A stretch of DNA of 37,971 nucleotides from an uncultured Bacillota bacterium (GCA_946611635.1 CAMODW010000009.1:1-37971), one strand, 5' to 3'; shown: positions 1 through 8,938, numbered from the stretch's first letter. Program-made: numbers and translations. The notes: generated by a model not told the origin, from the sequence alone.

Positions 1-693
1 GAAACAACTATATATACTATCTTTTACTAATGTTATAGCATAAAAGGGAAATAATGGTACTAAAGAATAAATAAGTAATAAGATAAAACGATATTTATAA
101 TTTATATTATTCTTTTTTAAGTAATAAATACTATATGACATAGTTAATAAGAATAATAATACTTGTAAGCTAGTAAATATAAAGAAACCTAGATTAGCAT
201 TATTCATTCTCATACCTATTTTTATGCATGTTCCTAATAATATTGTATGAAGATATGGGTGATGATTAGTAATTATTTGATTTTTATCTATAAGATTAAC
301 ATAGTATGAGTATTTATTATCAATTCCAAAGAATTGTTTTACTTGATATACATTATCTTTATTTAGAATACCAGGATAGTAAGCAATTATATAAGGAAGC
401 CAGCAAATAATCATAAATATAATACTAAAAGCAATAGGATGTTCATCAAATAAAAGTAGTATTCTATTATGTGGTTTATCTTTTTTTTCTTTATATTTTT
501 CTAAAAAATAGTTTATTTTTATTAGTATATATTTAAATAATATAATTAGTATGATAAATAAAAAGATAAACATAGTAATGTTTAAAGGCTTTCTTATTAT
601 ATATTTTAGTGTCCCTTCTTTTAAATAACTAATACCAACAATAATAAATACAGTATATAGAAAGCTTAGAAAATTAATTGTGCGCTTTTTCAT
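1..693 (-). CDS. Polytopic membrane protein, DUF6020/GT-C-like (C-terminus cut off by window edge)
   Basis: An open frame runs from an ATG at 693 to the left edge without a stop: 231 codons are visible and the C-terminus lies outside. A strong GGAGGTG site precedes the ATG. The product starts Met-Lys-Lys-Arg and has hydrophobic segments near residues 8-20, 30-48, 77-95 and several later ones, with a Lys-rich loop between the second and third. Motifs seen in order are WLPYIIAYYPGI, a DNVYQ segment, NHHPYLHT, and a late VKDS. From memory this order (YPG, D..Q, NHHP.LHT, KD) fits the DUF6020 family of GT-C-like membrane proteins, probably involved in envelope glycan assembly; I could not confirm this. 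Other membrane glycosyltransferase families are possible. Confidence 0.6.
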   Translation of the reverse strand, partial: MKKRTINFLSFLYTVFIIVGISYLKEGTLKYIIRKPLNITMFIFLFIILIILFKYILIKINYFLEKYKEKKDKPHNRILLLFDEHPIAFSIIFMIICWLPYIIAYYPGILNKDNVYQVKQFFGIDNKYSYYVNLIDKNQIITNHHPYLHTILLGTCIKIGMRMNNANLGFFIFTSLQVLLFLLTMSYSIYYLKKNNINYKYRFILLLIYSLVPLFPFYAITLVKDSIYSCF

Positions 694-713
694 ACTGCAC
701 CTCCACCGAAACA

Positions 714-742
714 AGTATAATACTTTTATAATATATATACAA
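714..742 (-). promoter_or_regulatory. Candidate promoter of the left-edge membrane protein gene
   Basis: On the minus strand TTGTAT (737-742) and TATACT (714-719) are 17 bases apart and lie about 20 bases upstream of the start codon at 693. The -10 is good and the -35 weak. It follows directly after the yneF terminator, so a new promoter is expected here. Confidence 0.4.
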
Positions 743-763
743 TATCTTCTATTTTTTTATTTA

Positions 764-791
764 CAAAAAAATAAGACTAATAAGTCTTATT
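764..791 (-). terminator. Intrinsic terminator of yneF
   Basis: The arms 770-778 and 783-791 form a perfect 9-bp stem with a 4-base loop. On the minus strand they are followed by a run of T (764-769). The yneF stop codon lies inside the stem. Confidence 0.8.
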
Positions 792-996
792 TATATTTAT
801 TCATTTGTTGCATTACCTGTTTAACTTGTTTTTGAGATGGTTTCCTTCCCATTTGTGACATCATTGCTTCTATCATTTTTTCATTTATTGGTGGATTCTC
901 AGTTAGTTGCTTTTTGAAAATATGTCTTGTAACAAAGAAGCCTATTACTAAACCAACAATCAAACCAATAAGTACATATAATAAATCTATTAACAT
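787..996 (-). CDS. yneF: YneF/UPF0154 family small membrane protein
   Basis: A 69-residue protein with one N-terminal membrane helix (about residues 3-22, ending GFFVTRHIFKKQL) and a cytoplasmic tail carrying NPPIN, then MMSQMG..PSQKQ..Q.M. That helix plus the PPIN...MGRKPSQK tail is the signature of UPF0154/YneF, whose function is unknown. A GTG codon at 1005 is also in frame, but it is part of the GAGGTG ribosome site, which lies 6 bases before the ATG at 996, so I use 996. It sits just downstream of tkt. The tkt-yneF region near lexA also occurs in Bacillus subtilis, which supports the call. The gene ends inside its own terminator. Confidence 0.9.
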   Translation of the reverse strand: MLIDLLYVLIGLIVGLVIGFFVTRHIFKKQLTENPPINEKMIEAMMSQMGRKPSQKQVKQVMQQMNKYK

Positions 997-1048
997 TTCT
1001 TTCACCTCGCATTAATATTTTATATTATAAACTTGTTTAAAACAAGTC

Positions 1049-3088
1049 TTATTCTAATATTTCGCTTTTTTGTACTATTTCATTATTTACTATATTTGTT
1101 CCTTGATTATTACGATTGTTATTTATATACTCTTCTACTTTTCTTAAAATAGATTCATAGTCGAAATTTAATCTAGTTAAAACATCTTCTTTCGGAGCAC
1201 TAACACCAAAGGAATTTATACCGATAGTATTTTTAGTGAAATAATTCCAACACATAGTTGATCCTGATTCAATAGATATTATTAAAGCGTTTGGTGGTAA
1301 AATTTGATCTTGGTATTCTTTAGATTGTAATTTAAATAAATTCATTGACGGCATAGATACTACTCTTGTATCAATCCCTTTAGCTCTTAGTTCTTCACTT
1401 ATTAGATAAGTAGTTGTTATATCAATTCCCGTGGATACTAATACAGCATCTAGTTTTATCTTTTCACTACGTAGTATATAAGCGCCAAAAGCTACTTTTT
1501 TTCCATTTGTACCTGCTAGTATATGAGCTTCATCTTTAGATAAGAATAAAGATGTTGGAACACTATTATGAGTAATGAATTCCCACGAACCAATTACTTC
1601 ATTGATATCACATGGTCTAAAATCTATCATATTAGGTATATTTCTAATATTTGCCATTTGTTCTACCGGTTGATGAGAAGGTCCGTCAGAACCAATAGAA
1701 GCAGAATCATGAGTAAATACATATGTAACTGGTAAATTCATTAAACAAGTCATACGCATAGCAGGTATTAAATAATCGGAAAAAGTTAAAAAACATGATC
1801 CAAACACTTTTAAACCACTTAATGATATCCCATTTAAGATGGCTGCCATAGCATGCTCTCTAACACCAAAATATATATTTCTTCCTGCTGGATATCTTTT
1901 ACTCATTTCTATTTCTTTAAATAGCTTAGTATGTGATGAAGATGAAACATCTGCACTTCCTCCTAAAAAGAATTTTGTTCTTTCAGAAAGGATATTTAAC
2001 ATTTTAGAATTTGATTCACGTAATTCTTCATTATAATCATTTTGAATACGGAAATTTTCAGAATTGATTTCAGCACCAATATTTTTTGTTTCTAGAAATT
2101 GTATTAGTTTTTTAAGTCCTTCTGTACCATTGTTTTTAGCATCTTTTAATATTTTTTGCCATTCTGTATACTCACTATTTATTCTTTTAGCAATGGAATA
2201 TCTCATATATTTAACAGCGTTCTCCGTTATTTCCATAGGACCAGTTGTAATCTTATATTTTTTTCTAATACTTTGTATATCATCATTTGTAAGGGGTTTA
2301 CCGTGAACAAGGTTTTTTCCTTCGTTAATAGAGCCCCTACCTATAGTTGTTTTTATTTCTATTAGAGTTGGTTTTTTATTATACTTAGCTCTTTCTATGG
2401 CTTTATCTATTTCAGCAACATCGTTTCCTTCTTTAACAAAATCTACTTCAAAGCCCATAGCTAAATATTTTTTTATTATATCTTCAGAAGAGGATAAACT
2501 TAGTTTACCATCTAAAGTTACATCATTTGAATCGTATAAAATTATCAAATGATCTAGCGCCAAGTTGCCAGCGATTGCTGCAGCTTCTTCGGCAACACCT
2601 TCCATTAAATCTCCATCACTAGCTAAAACATAGGTATAATAATCAATAAGTTTTTGTTTTGGCATTACGTCTTCTGCTAAAGTTCTTAAATATTTTTCTG
2701 CTATTGCCATACCTACAGCATTTGCTACACCTTGACCAAGAGAACCAGTTGACACTTCTACGCCAGGAGTTTTTCCGAGTTCTGGATGTCCTGGGGTTTT
2801 AGAGTCTAAACGACGAAAATTTACTAAATCATCAATGGATATATCATAACCAGCCATAAATAAAGTGGCGTATAATAAAGCCGAACCATGGCCAGGGGAC
2901 ATTACAAAACGATCCCTATTTATCCATTCTGGATCCATAGGATTTACTTTTAAATGATTGGCATATACTGAATATATTATAGGCGCTGCGCCTAAAGCTA
3001 TACCAGGGTGTCCACTTCCAGCTTGGTTAATCATATCTATACTCAGTATTCTTAAACTATTTAATGAATGTATTAAATCAGGGTTCAT
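1049..3088 (-). CDS. tkt: Transketolase
   Basis: A thiamine-diphosphate enzyme of 679 residues that moves two-carbon ketol units between sugar phosphates in the non-oxidative pentose phosphate pathway. The N-terminal domain has SGHPG near residue 25 and DRFVMSPGH, then a cofactor-binding region with DGDLMEGVAEEA and the downstream YDSNDVTLDG. The middle pyrimidine domain has FGVREHAM and HDSASIGSDGPSHQP, and a C-terminal domain follows. The length matches the usual 650-680. The start is ATG 3088, 6 bases after GAGGTG; an in-frame GTG at 3097 is part of that ribosome site. No other pentose phosphate gene is nearby. A weak hairpin without a T-tract separates it from yneF, so the two are probably cotranscribed. 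Confidence 0.96.
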   Translation of the reverse strand: MNPDLIHSLNSLRILSIDMINQAGSGHPGIALGAAPIIYSVYANHLKVNPMDPEWINRDRFVMSPGHGSALLYATLFMAGYDISIDDLVNFRRLDSKTPGHPELGKTPGVEVSTGSLGQGVANAVGMAIAEKYLRTLAEDVMPKQKLIDYYTYVLASDGDLMEGVAEEAAAIAGNLALDHLIILYDSNDVTLDGKLSLSSSEDIIKKYLAMGFEVDFVKEGNDVAEIDKAIERAKYNKKPTLIEIKTTIGRGSINEGKNLVHGKPLTNDDIQSIRKKYKITTGPMEITENAVKYMRYSIAKRINSEYTEWQKILKDAKNNGTEGLKKLIQFLETKNIGAEINSENFRIQNDYNEELRESNSKMLNILSERTKFFLGGSADVSSSSHTKLFKEIEMSKRYPAGRNIYFGVREHAMAAILNGISLSGLKVFGSCFLTFSDYLIPAMRMTCLMNLPVTYVFTHDSASIGSDGPSHQPVEQMANIRNIPNMIDFRPCDINEVIGSWEFITHNSVPTSLFLSKDEAHILAGTNGKKVAFGAYILRSEKIKLDAVLVSTGIDITTTYLISEELRAKGIDTRVVSMPSMNLFKLQSKEYQDQILPPNALIISIESGSTMCWNYFTKNTIGINSFGVSAPKEDVLTRLNFDYESILRKVEEYINNNRNNQGTNIVNNEIVQKSEILE

Positions 3089-3145
3089 TAAACACACCTC
3101 TATTCTTTATAATTATAATACATTTATGATAAAAAATGAAGATTG

Positions 3146-4813
3146 TTATGCTACAACTCGTGAATTACTATATCCCATTTTTTCGTTATATATAGTTTCT
3201 AAAACTTCTAAAAGTATTTCTTTATTAACATCGTCTATTTCTTCTATTATTCCCTTTTCAATAACAAATCCATAATGGAAACAAGGCTCTAGTATATTAA
3301 TCGAATCTAGTACCTTTTTTATCGTGATTATTTGCTCTATAGTTAAAGTATCTATATCAGGCATAATAAGTTTAATAGAATTTCCTTCGTTTATAAAGAG
3401 ACTATACCCTTTTAAAGCCATCGCAAACATGATTTCACCATCAGAATCTAATTTGCTTATTTCAGGGTCATCCGAATTTACAGCTTGTAACATGTCTAAA
3501 TGCCCACCATCTTTATTGTTGCTTTCCTCTCTTTTATGTCCATCCGGATATATTTTTATTACCTCTTGGTAAGATTCAAAAGCATTTTCGTTATTATCGC
3601 TTCTAGGATTAGCAATAATAGTCTGTCGGCCTCCATTTAATAAGTATCCATCTTTTTCTAAATCTTTGACTGTTTTTGTTCTAAGAGTTTCAACACCATC
3701 TAAAGCTTTTAATCTAGGTTTAGATACTAAATTATTTAATTTATTAATTAATAATCTATGTTCTTCTTCTGTTAAAGTTGTTATATCTAAATCCATAAGT
3801 TCATCAATTAATGGGGAATTGTCATATTTTAATAATAATGGAGTTGCATTACTTATCGCAAATTTTCTTTCTAATTCTATAATTCTTTTTATATATCCTG
3901 GATTTTTTTCTTGTTTTCGTAGTAATACTTCTTTAATATAATGTTTAATATCTATTCTAGCAATGTACTCTGCTTCAGCTTCTTCTAAATTAAATAATGA
4001 CTGTAAAGCTTCTATATATACTTTGTGTTCAGTTATATCATTTGTTGCCAATTCAACATAGTAAGCTACTGAAAAACGATTTTCTCCTTTTAAATGTTTG
4101 ATGATTTGTGGATAAGAAAGATTTAAAGCTTTTATTGTACTTTGAATCTTGCTAGTTTTATTTATATCATAGATTATATTTAAAAATAATTCTGGGTGTT
4201 CTTCGCAAAAGAAATATTCTAAAGTAGGATTATTAGCAATAATTCTAGGAATCCACGATTGTACATCCCTATCGTTTTTTATATAGTAAATAAAATCTTC
4301 TTTAATATTATTATCTTCCTTTATTGCATTTATAAAACTTTCAGGCATTGATTTTAAAACTTTTTCCATTAAAGACTTGTATTTAGTATAATATTTTTTT
4401 GAATCTTCGTTATATAGTTTAGCAGCTTTCAAAGCTAAGGCGATAGATGGTTTAGGAACTATATCATAAGCCCGAGTTCGTTCGTATAAATCAAATATAT
4501 CTTGGAAAGATTTTGTTGCAGATTCAATCATCAAAGGCAGTAACGAATAGTCTTTTTTAGCATACATAATACTTATTATAAAGATGTAATTATCAAGTCG
4601 AGGACGGTTTATATATAGGCGTTGTATTTCTACCCTTACTTGATCATTTGTAAAAGATTTTAAATTATTATAAAAACCATTATTAATACATATTTCCATC
4701 CTGGAAGTTAAGGGTATTCTTTCATCTTTCCATATCTCATTTATTGTTTCTTCGTTATCTCTAATTTTGCTGTAATGTCTTCTTAATAAATGTATTCTTG
4801 TTCTAAAATTCAT
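3146..4813 (-). CDS. Hypothetical 555-residue helical cytoplasmic protein
   Basis: I do not recognise this protein. It has no signal peptide or membrane segment. Residues 1-20 are Arg/Lys-rich. Residues 25-390 look almost wholly helical, with short repeating hydrophobic/charged helices and IIANNPTLEYF near 191-201, which suggests an alpha-solenoid; this is inference. A changed segment at about 390-435 (GYLLNGGRQTIIANP, then a DGHKREESNNKDGGH loop) leads to an alpha/beta-like C-terminal domain with SDGEIMFAMALKGYSLF near 457-473 and a final helix. ATG 4813 follows GGGAGA. It stands alone between tkt and the glycosyltransferase gene with its own spacing. Codon use resembles its neighbours, so recent transfer is not indicated. 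Confidence 0.85.
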   Translation of the reverse strand: MNFRTRIHLLRRHYSKIRDNEETINEIWKDERIPLTSRMEICINNGFYNNLKSFTNDQVRVEIQRLYINRPRLDNYIFIISIMYAKKDYSLLPLMIESATKSFQDIFDLYERTRAYDIVPKPSIALALKAAKLYNEDSKKYYTKYKSLMEKVLKSMPESFINAIKEDNNIKEDFIYYIKNDRDVQSWIPRIIANNPTLEYFFCEEHPELFLNIIYDINKTSKIQSTIKALNLSYPQIIKHLKGENRFSVAYYVELATNDITEHKVYIEALQSLFNLEEAEAEYIARIDIKHYIKEVLLRKQEKNPGYIKRIIELERKFAISNATPLLLKYDNSPLIDELMDLDITTLTEEEHRLLINKLNNLVSKPRLKALDGVETLRTKTVKDLEKDGYLLNGGRQTIIANPRSDNNENAFESYQEVIKIYPDGHKREESNNKDGGHLDMLQAVNSDDPEISKLDSDGEIMFAMALKGYSLFINEGNSIKLIMPDIDTLTIEQIITIKKVLDSINILEPCFHYGFVIEKGIIEEIDDVNKEILLEVLETIYNEKMGYSNSRVVA

Positions 4814-4946
4814 ATTATTCTCCCTTTATGCCATTCCATATTCTCTTTAATTATAGTCTATTTGTTTTAAAAAAACCACATTTTGGGTGTAGCTTCTTTA
4901 TTTAATTCTTCTATTAATTCACATTTTTTGAGACATATTGCTATTA

Positions 4947-6095
4947 TTATTCTTCTTTATCTTTTTTTAATATATCTTTTGCTATTTTATATAGTTTATG
5001 CATTGCTTTATCATTATTATTATTACTCATATTTTTTTTCATTCTTGTAATAATGCTTGGTTGCTCTGATAATAATTTTATATATTTGTAAAAACCTATT
5101 GTTGTTTTAAACATTCTTCCATAACCGTTTTTTACAAAATATTTATAATTTGCTCTTTCTTGGCCGCCCGAACAATTTATCATTATTACAGGCTTCTTAA
5201 AAAATAGGCTTTCTGTAGTTTGGGCTCCACCTGGTTTAGAAACAACAAAATCACATATTTGCAGTAATTCAGGTACGTTATTAACAAAACCAAATGTTTT
5301 TATGTTTTTTGCTTCATATAATTTAATCCATTCATCTACTTTAGCTTTAGCTTTTTGGTTTTTGCCAGCTACATAGATAAAATCCATATCTATGTTCCCT
5401 TTTATTATTCTTTTAATATACGGAAGCGAGTGAGTTCCTCCATTTCCCCCACCGCCAAAGAATAAGCATATTGGTCGATCACCATTAAAACCTAGTTTTT
5501 CTATATAATTTTCTACATTAAACGAAGGATTAGTAGCGGGATGAATAGGAATTCCTATTGCTTTTATCTTACTTTTTTCTACTCCTTTGCTAACTAGATA
5601 GCTTATCTCATCTTTGTCAGCAACAACTATTGCATCTTCGTCTTTATATCCTTTCAACCACATAGCTTGAGTTTCATAATCCGTTACAACTGTTATTAAA
5701 TGACAATCGGTAATGTTCTTGCGATTATAATAATCGATTAAACTACTACCATAAAAATGGGTTGATATAACTAAGTCTGGATCAAAATCAGTTATAACTT
5801 TACGCATTCTTTTATTCTTAAATAATTGTAAAGATATTTTTGTAGCATAAGTACTATTTAACTTATTATCGAACAAATCATATACAAAAGACCACCCCAT
5901 AGGAAATTTAAGAAGAAGAAAATCTGTTGTTTTCTGACTAAATTTTCCAAATATAGGAATAGAATATTTTAGTAAATCTATTGCTAGTATCTCTAGCTCG
6001 TTATCTTGTTCCTTAAAATATTTTTCTATGTATTCAGCTATAGCTCGATGACCGTTGCCATACATAGCATACGTTAGTAGAATTCTTTTTTTCAT
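4947..6095 (-). CDS. MGDG synthase/UgtP-type glycosyltransferase (GT28)
   Basis: A 382-residue GT-B glycosyltransferase resembling processive diacylglycerol beta-glucosyltransferase (UgtP/YpfP) and plant MGDG synthase, which move sugar from a UDP-sugar to diacylglycerol at the inner membrane face and supply glycolipid anchors. The N-terminal domain has the GNGH motif (13-16) and a THFYG segment near 112. The linker has FFGGGGNGG (212-220), and the nucleotide-sugar site has VVSKPGGAQTTES (284-296), as in this family. The start at ATG 6095 follows a weak AAGTG; an in-frame GTG lies at 6104. It is divergent from lexA. Substrate sugar and acceptor are not readable from sequence. An undecaprenyl-linked acceptor as in MurG is less likely, because this protein has the longer N-terminal MGDG-like domain. 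Confidence 0.85.
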   Translation of the reverse strand: MKKRILLTYAMYGNGHRAIAEYIEKYFKEQDNELEILAIDLLKYSIPIFGKFSQKTTDFLLLKFPMGWSFVYDLFDNKLNSTYATKISLQLFKNKRMRKVITDFDPDLVISTHFYGSSLIDYYNRKNITDCHLITVVTDYETQAMWLKGYKDEDAIVVADKDEISYLVSKGVEKSKIKAIGIPIHPATNPSFNVENYIEKLGFNGDRPICLFFGGGGNGGTHSLPYIKRIIKGNIDMDFIYVAGKNQKAKAKVDEWIKLYEAKNIKTFGFVNNVPELLQICDFVVSKPGGAQTTESLFFKKPVIMINCSGGQERANYKYFVKNGYGRMFKTTIGFYKYIKLLSEQPSIITRMKKNMSNNNNDKAMHKLYKIAKDILKKDKEE

Positions 6096-6141
6096 AATTA
6101 TCACTTAATTAATTATATCATTTCTTTCAAAAAATAAAAAT

Positions 6142-6164
6142 TAAACTTTTGTTTGCCAAACAAA
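6142..6164. promoter_or_regulatory. Candidate LexA operator(s)
   Basis: Two overlapping inverted repeats lie just upstream of lexA. One is TAAAC-N4-GTTTG at 6142-6155, a degenerate match to the Bacillus SOS box CGAAC-N4-GTTCG. The other is a perfect 17-base palindrome, TTTGTTTG-C-CAAACAAA, at 6148-6164. They share the GTTTG half-site and cover the -35 of the lexA promoter, which suits autorepression. Which one LexA binds is inference. Confidence 0.5.
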
Positions 6165-6181
6165 GTATCTTATGTTATCAT
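6153..6181 (+). promoter_or_regulatory. Candidate lexA promoter
   Basis: TTGCCA (6153-6158) and TATCAT (6176-6181) are 17 bases apart, each close to consensus. Transcription would begin near 6188, only about 11 bases before the lexA ATG, leaving just room for the GAGGTG ribosome site. Confidence 0.55.
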
Positions 6182-6198
6182 TTATTTGAGGTGTAATA

Positions 6199-6825
6199 AT
6201 GCAAAAGAAAAAGGATTTAACTAGGCGTCAAAAAGATGTTTTGGATTTTATTAAAAAATATATTTCTGAACACGGATATCCACCAGCAACTAGAGAGATA
6301 GGTCAAGCTATTGGACTTTCTTCTCCTGCTACCGTTCATACTCATATTAAAAAGCTCGAAGATGCAGGGTGTATCAAGAAGACAGATTCTAAGTTTAGAA
6401 CAATTGAGTTATTAGTAGAAAATGAATATGATAATAAGAAAAAGGATGTAATAAAAGTTCCTTTGCTTGGAACAGTAGCATGTGGTAATCCTATTGATGC
6501 TATACAAAATCCTGACGAATGGTTTTCTTTACCAGCTTCTTTAATTCCTGCTAAAGATGAGGTATTTGCTCTAGCTTGTAAAGGAGATTCTATGATTAAC
6601 AAAGGTATCTATGATGGTGATATTGTCATTATAAAAAGATGTAAAATTGCTCGCAATGGAGAAATGGTTGTTGCTTTAACTGACGATAACGAAGTTACTT
6701 TAAAGACTTTTTATAAAGAAAAAGGATATATTAGATTGCAACCAGAAAATGATACTATGGATCCTATTATAGTAGATAATTGTACTATAATTGGTAAAGC
6801 TATTGGTCTATATAGGAATTTATAA
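6199..6825 (+). CDS. lexA: LexA SOS repressor
   Basis: A 208-residue repressor of the SOS response that cleaves itself when RecA filaments form. Residues 1-70 are the winged helix, opening LTRRQKDVLDFIKKY and with SSPATVHTHIKKLE as the recognition region. The C-terminal peptidase domain carries the catalytic Ser131 (KGDSM) and Lys169 (VTLKTF). The scissile bond is Cys95-Gly96 in GTVACGNPI, where most LexA proteins have Ala-Gly; Cys-Gly is known in UmuD. ATG 6199 follows GAGGTG at 6 bases. The length is typical. It is divergent from the glycosyltransferase gene, with a palindromic operator candidate between them, so autoregulation is likely. Confidence 0.97.
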   Translation: MQKKKDLTRRQKDVLDFIKKYISEHGYPPATREIGQAIGLSSPATVHTHIKKLEDAGCIKKTDSKFRTIELLVENEYDNKKKDVIKVPLLGTVACGNPIDAIQNPDEWFSLPASLIPAKDEVFALACKGDSMINKGIYDGDIVIIKRCKIARNGEMVVALTDDNEVTLKTFYKEKGYIRLQPENDTMDPIIVDNCTIIGKAIGLYRNL

Positions 6826-6835
6826 ATTTTAGACC

Positions 6836-6873
6836 TATAAAAAAGAAAAGTATAATGCTACTTTTCTTTTTTT
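6836..6873. terminator. Bidirectional terminator between lexA and the rhomboid gene
   Basis: The arms 6842-6852 and 6859-6869 form an 11-bp stem with a 6-base loop. T-runs follow in both directions, so it can end lexA on the plus strand and the rhomboid operon on the minus strand. Confidence 0.85.
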
Positions 6874-6874
6874 G

Positions 6875-8038
6875 TTATCTAAAATAAATCATATATATAC
6901 AGAATATTATAAATAGCGATAAACAGATAAATCCATTTATTCTATCACTTTTTTTGCTCTTTCCTTCTACTCCTAGTGCCATAGCTAAAAATATACCACT
7001 TACTAAGCCACCAATATGACAAAAGTTATCTATTCCTTGAACCATGAATCCAATTAGTAAGTTTACTGCTATTACAGGCACAATTTGGGTCTTTAATACA
7101 TTACCTAAATAGAGACGATAATTATATCCAAAGTAAGCAAGAGCTCCTAATAGTCCAAATAAGGCACCAGATGCTCCGACAGATATTGAAGTTGAACCAA
7201 TACCTATAGCTGAAAGTAAACCACCACATATACCACTTATAATATAGATTGTTATATATTTAGCTTTACCATAATAGTTTTCTATTTGAGTACCAATTAT
7301 ATATAAAGAATACATATTAACTAGCAAGTGTAATAACGATCCATGTAGGAACATATAAGTTATTAAGCGCCATACTTCATAATTTTTTAAGAAAGCAATG
7401 TTGTTAGCACCAAGAAAAACTAAAACATTAGATGGTACGTCTAATAGCGATATTAATCCACCAAATATTGTAGTTATTAGAAAAGCAATTGAACACAAAA
7501 GCATTATCGTTTGTGTTATGTAGATTTTCTTTGTGCTAAATGTTTTCTCATATTGACGATTTTCTCTTTCAGTTTTTTCGTTAATATCTTTTGTAACATT
7601 TATCATCAAATCTATTCCTTTGGCATCTTTTAGTAGTTTTTCATTTATATTAGGGAACGCTTCTAGAATACTTTCATTAGTAATACTACTATTACTATCG
7701 AATATTGGAGCATCGACAATATTTTTTACTTCTTCTAGTTTTATGTCTTCATTTAAATCTAATAAGATATTTAATGTATTAACATTAAAAGAAAAAGTTT
7801 TTTTCTTAATTTGTTTAACTATACTTTCTGTCTTATAATGATCAAAATTTAGTTGTTCTTTATTAAAAATATTATTAGAATTTATTCTAACTATATAATA
7901 TGGTCCTTCACTATTTTCAAGCCATATTTCATCTTTAACACCATTTACTACTATTGGATTATAGTTTTGTTCGGTAATAAAGTAATGAACTAATCGCATT
8001 ATAAGTTCTTCTTTTTTATCCATAACTACTATACTCAT
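6875..8038 (-). CDS. Rhomboid family intramembrane serine protease with cytosolic N-terminal domain
   Basis: A 387-residue membrane protease that cuts substrate membrane helices. Residues 1-170 form a soluble charged domain, and about 172-387 carry seven hydrophobic segments. Catalytic features are visible: the LHGSLLHLLVNM loop (231-242), GASGALFG with Ser290, and CHIGG with His341. Size and the N-terminal extension resemble B. subtilis GluP/YqgP. ATG 8038 follows TAGGAGGT. It is the last gene of a run with rluD and lspA, nine bases after the rluD stop, and ends at the shared terminator. The role of the N-terminal domain is not known to me; substrates cannot be read from sequence. Confidence 0.92.
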   Translation of the reverse strand: MSIVVMDKKEELIMRLVHYFITEQNYNPIVVNGVKDEIWLENSEGPYYIVRINSNNIFNKEQLNFDHYKTESIVKQIKKKTFSFNVNTLNILLDLNEDIKLEEVKNIVDAPIFDSNSSITNESILEAFPNINEKLLKDAKGIDLMINVTKDINEKTERENRQYEKTFSTKKIYITQTIMLLCSIAFLITTIFGGLISLLDVPSNVLVFLGANNIAFLKNYEVWRLITYMFLHGSLLHLLVNMYSLYIIGTQIENYYGKAKYITIYIISGICGGLLSAIGIGSTSISVGASGALFGLLGALAYFGYNYRLYLGNVLKTQIVPVIAVNLLIGFMVQGIDNFCHIGGLVSGIFLAMALGVEGKSKKSDRINGFICLSLFIIFCIYMIYFR

Positions 8039-8047
8039 AAATACCTC

Positions 8048-8938
8048 CTATATTTCTTCTAAATTAGAAAGAAACGTTTGAAATTCTTTTGGTAAAGGAC
8101 ATTCAAAATGCATCTCTTTACCAGTTATTGGATGTTTAAAAGTCATTTTGGCAGAATGTAAGAATTGCCCAAAAGAAGTTGCTTTTTTTGTATTATATAC
8201 TGGGTCATTGTATATAGGATAACCAATGTATTCCATATGTACTCTAATTTGATGAGTACGACCTGTTTCTAATATACAACTTACTAAGGTAAATCCTTTG
8301 TATCTTTTTATAACTTTCATATTTGTAATTGCATTTTTACTATTTTTATCAGTAACTGCCATTTTTTTACGATCTTTATTAGATCTTCCTATTGGAGCAT
8401 CGATTGTTGCTGAATCATGAGGAAATTCTCCGCATAATAAAGCAATATATTCTCTTTTTATTTTTTTATGTTGGAAACATTCACTCAGTATTTCATGTGA
8501 TTTATTATTTTTGGCTACTAATAGTAATCCAGAAGTATCTTTATCGATACGATGAACGATACCTGGTCGTTCTTCACCATTTAAATCACTCAATTCGTTT
8601 GTATAATACATTAACCCATTGGCTAAGGTATTATTAGTGTTTCCATTGCCTGGATGAACTACTAATCCAGATGGTTTATTAACTATTATTATATCTTTAT
8701 CTTCATATACAACATCTATAGGGATTTCTGATGGTATAATGTCTGTATCTTTTATATATCCTTCTTTAATAAGTATAAGATCATTCTTTTTTACTTTATA
8801 TGAAGGTTTTTCTTTTTTATTATTTACTGTAATATAATCGCTTTCTAGCATACTTTGTATTAAACTACGACTATATTCTGTTTTGCTACATAAATATTTA
8901 TCTAATCTTATATCATTTTCCTCGACTAGGATTTCCAT
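8048..8938 (-). CDS. rluD: RluD-family 23S rRNA pseudouridine synthase
   Basis: A 296-residue enzyme that turns uridine into pseudouridine in 23S rRNA. The N-terminal S4 RNA-binding domain (1-60) opens RLDKYLCSKTEYSR. The catalytic domain has NKPSGLVVHPG (87-97) and HRIDKDTSG with catalytic Asp132, then GRTHQIRVH near residue 222. It matches the RluA/RluC/RluD group; the lspA-rluD order is the Bacillus lspA-ylyB arrangement, so RluD/YlyB is the best name, although exact target uridines are not proven. Its ATG lies inside the end of lspA (26-base overlap), with GGGGAAG upstream, which implies translational coupling. Confidence 0.92.
   Translation of the reverse strand: MEILVEENDIRLDKYLCSKTEYSRSLIQSMLESDYITVNNKKEKPSYKVKKNDLILIKEGYIKDTDIIPSEIPIDVVYEDKDIIIVNKPSGLVVHPGNGNTNNTLANGLMYYTNELSDLNGEERPGIVHRIDKDTSGLLLVAKNNKSHEILSECFQHKKIKREYIALLCGEFPHDSATIDAPIGRSNKDRKKMAVTDKNSKNAITNMKVIKRYKGFTLVSCILETGRTHQIRVHMEYIGYPIYNDPVYNTKKATSFGQFLHSAKMTFKHPITGKEMHFECPLPKEFQTFLSNLEEI

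Noticed and set aside
1031-1047. Inverted repeat ACTTGTTT/AAACAAGT between tkt and yneF, a possible terminator
   Set aside because: The loop is too small and no T-tract follows, so tkt and yneF are more likely cotranscribed.
4815-4946. Short minus-strand open stretch ending CELIEELNKEATPKMWFF, a possible small gene or remnant
   Set aside because: No start codon with a ribosome site; ATGs in the region hit a stop at once.
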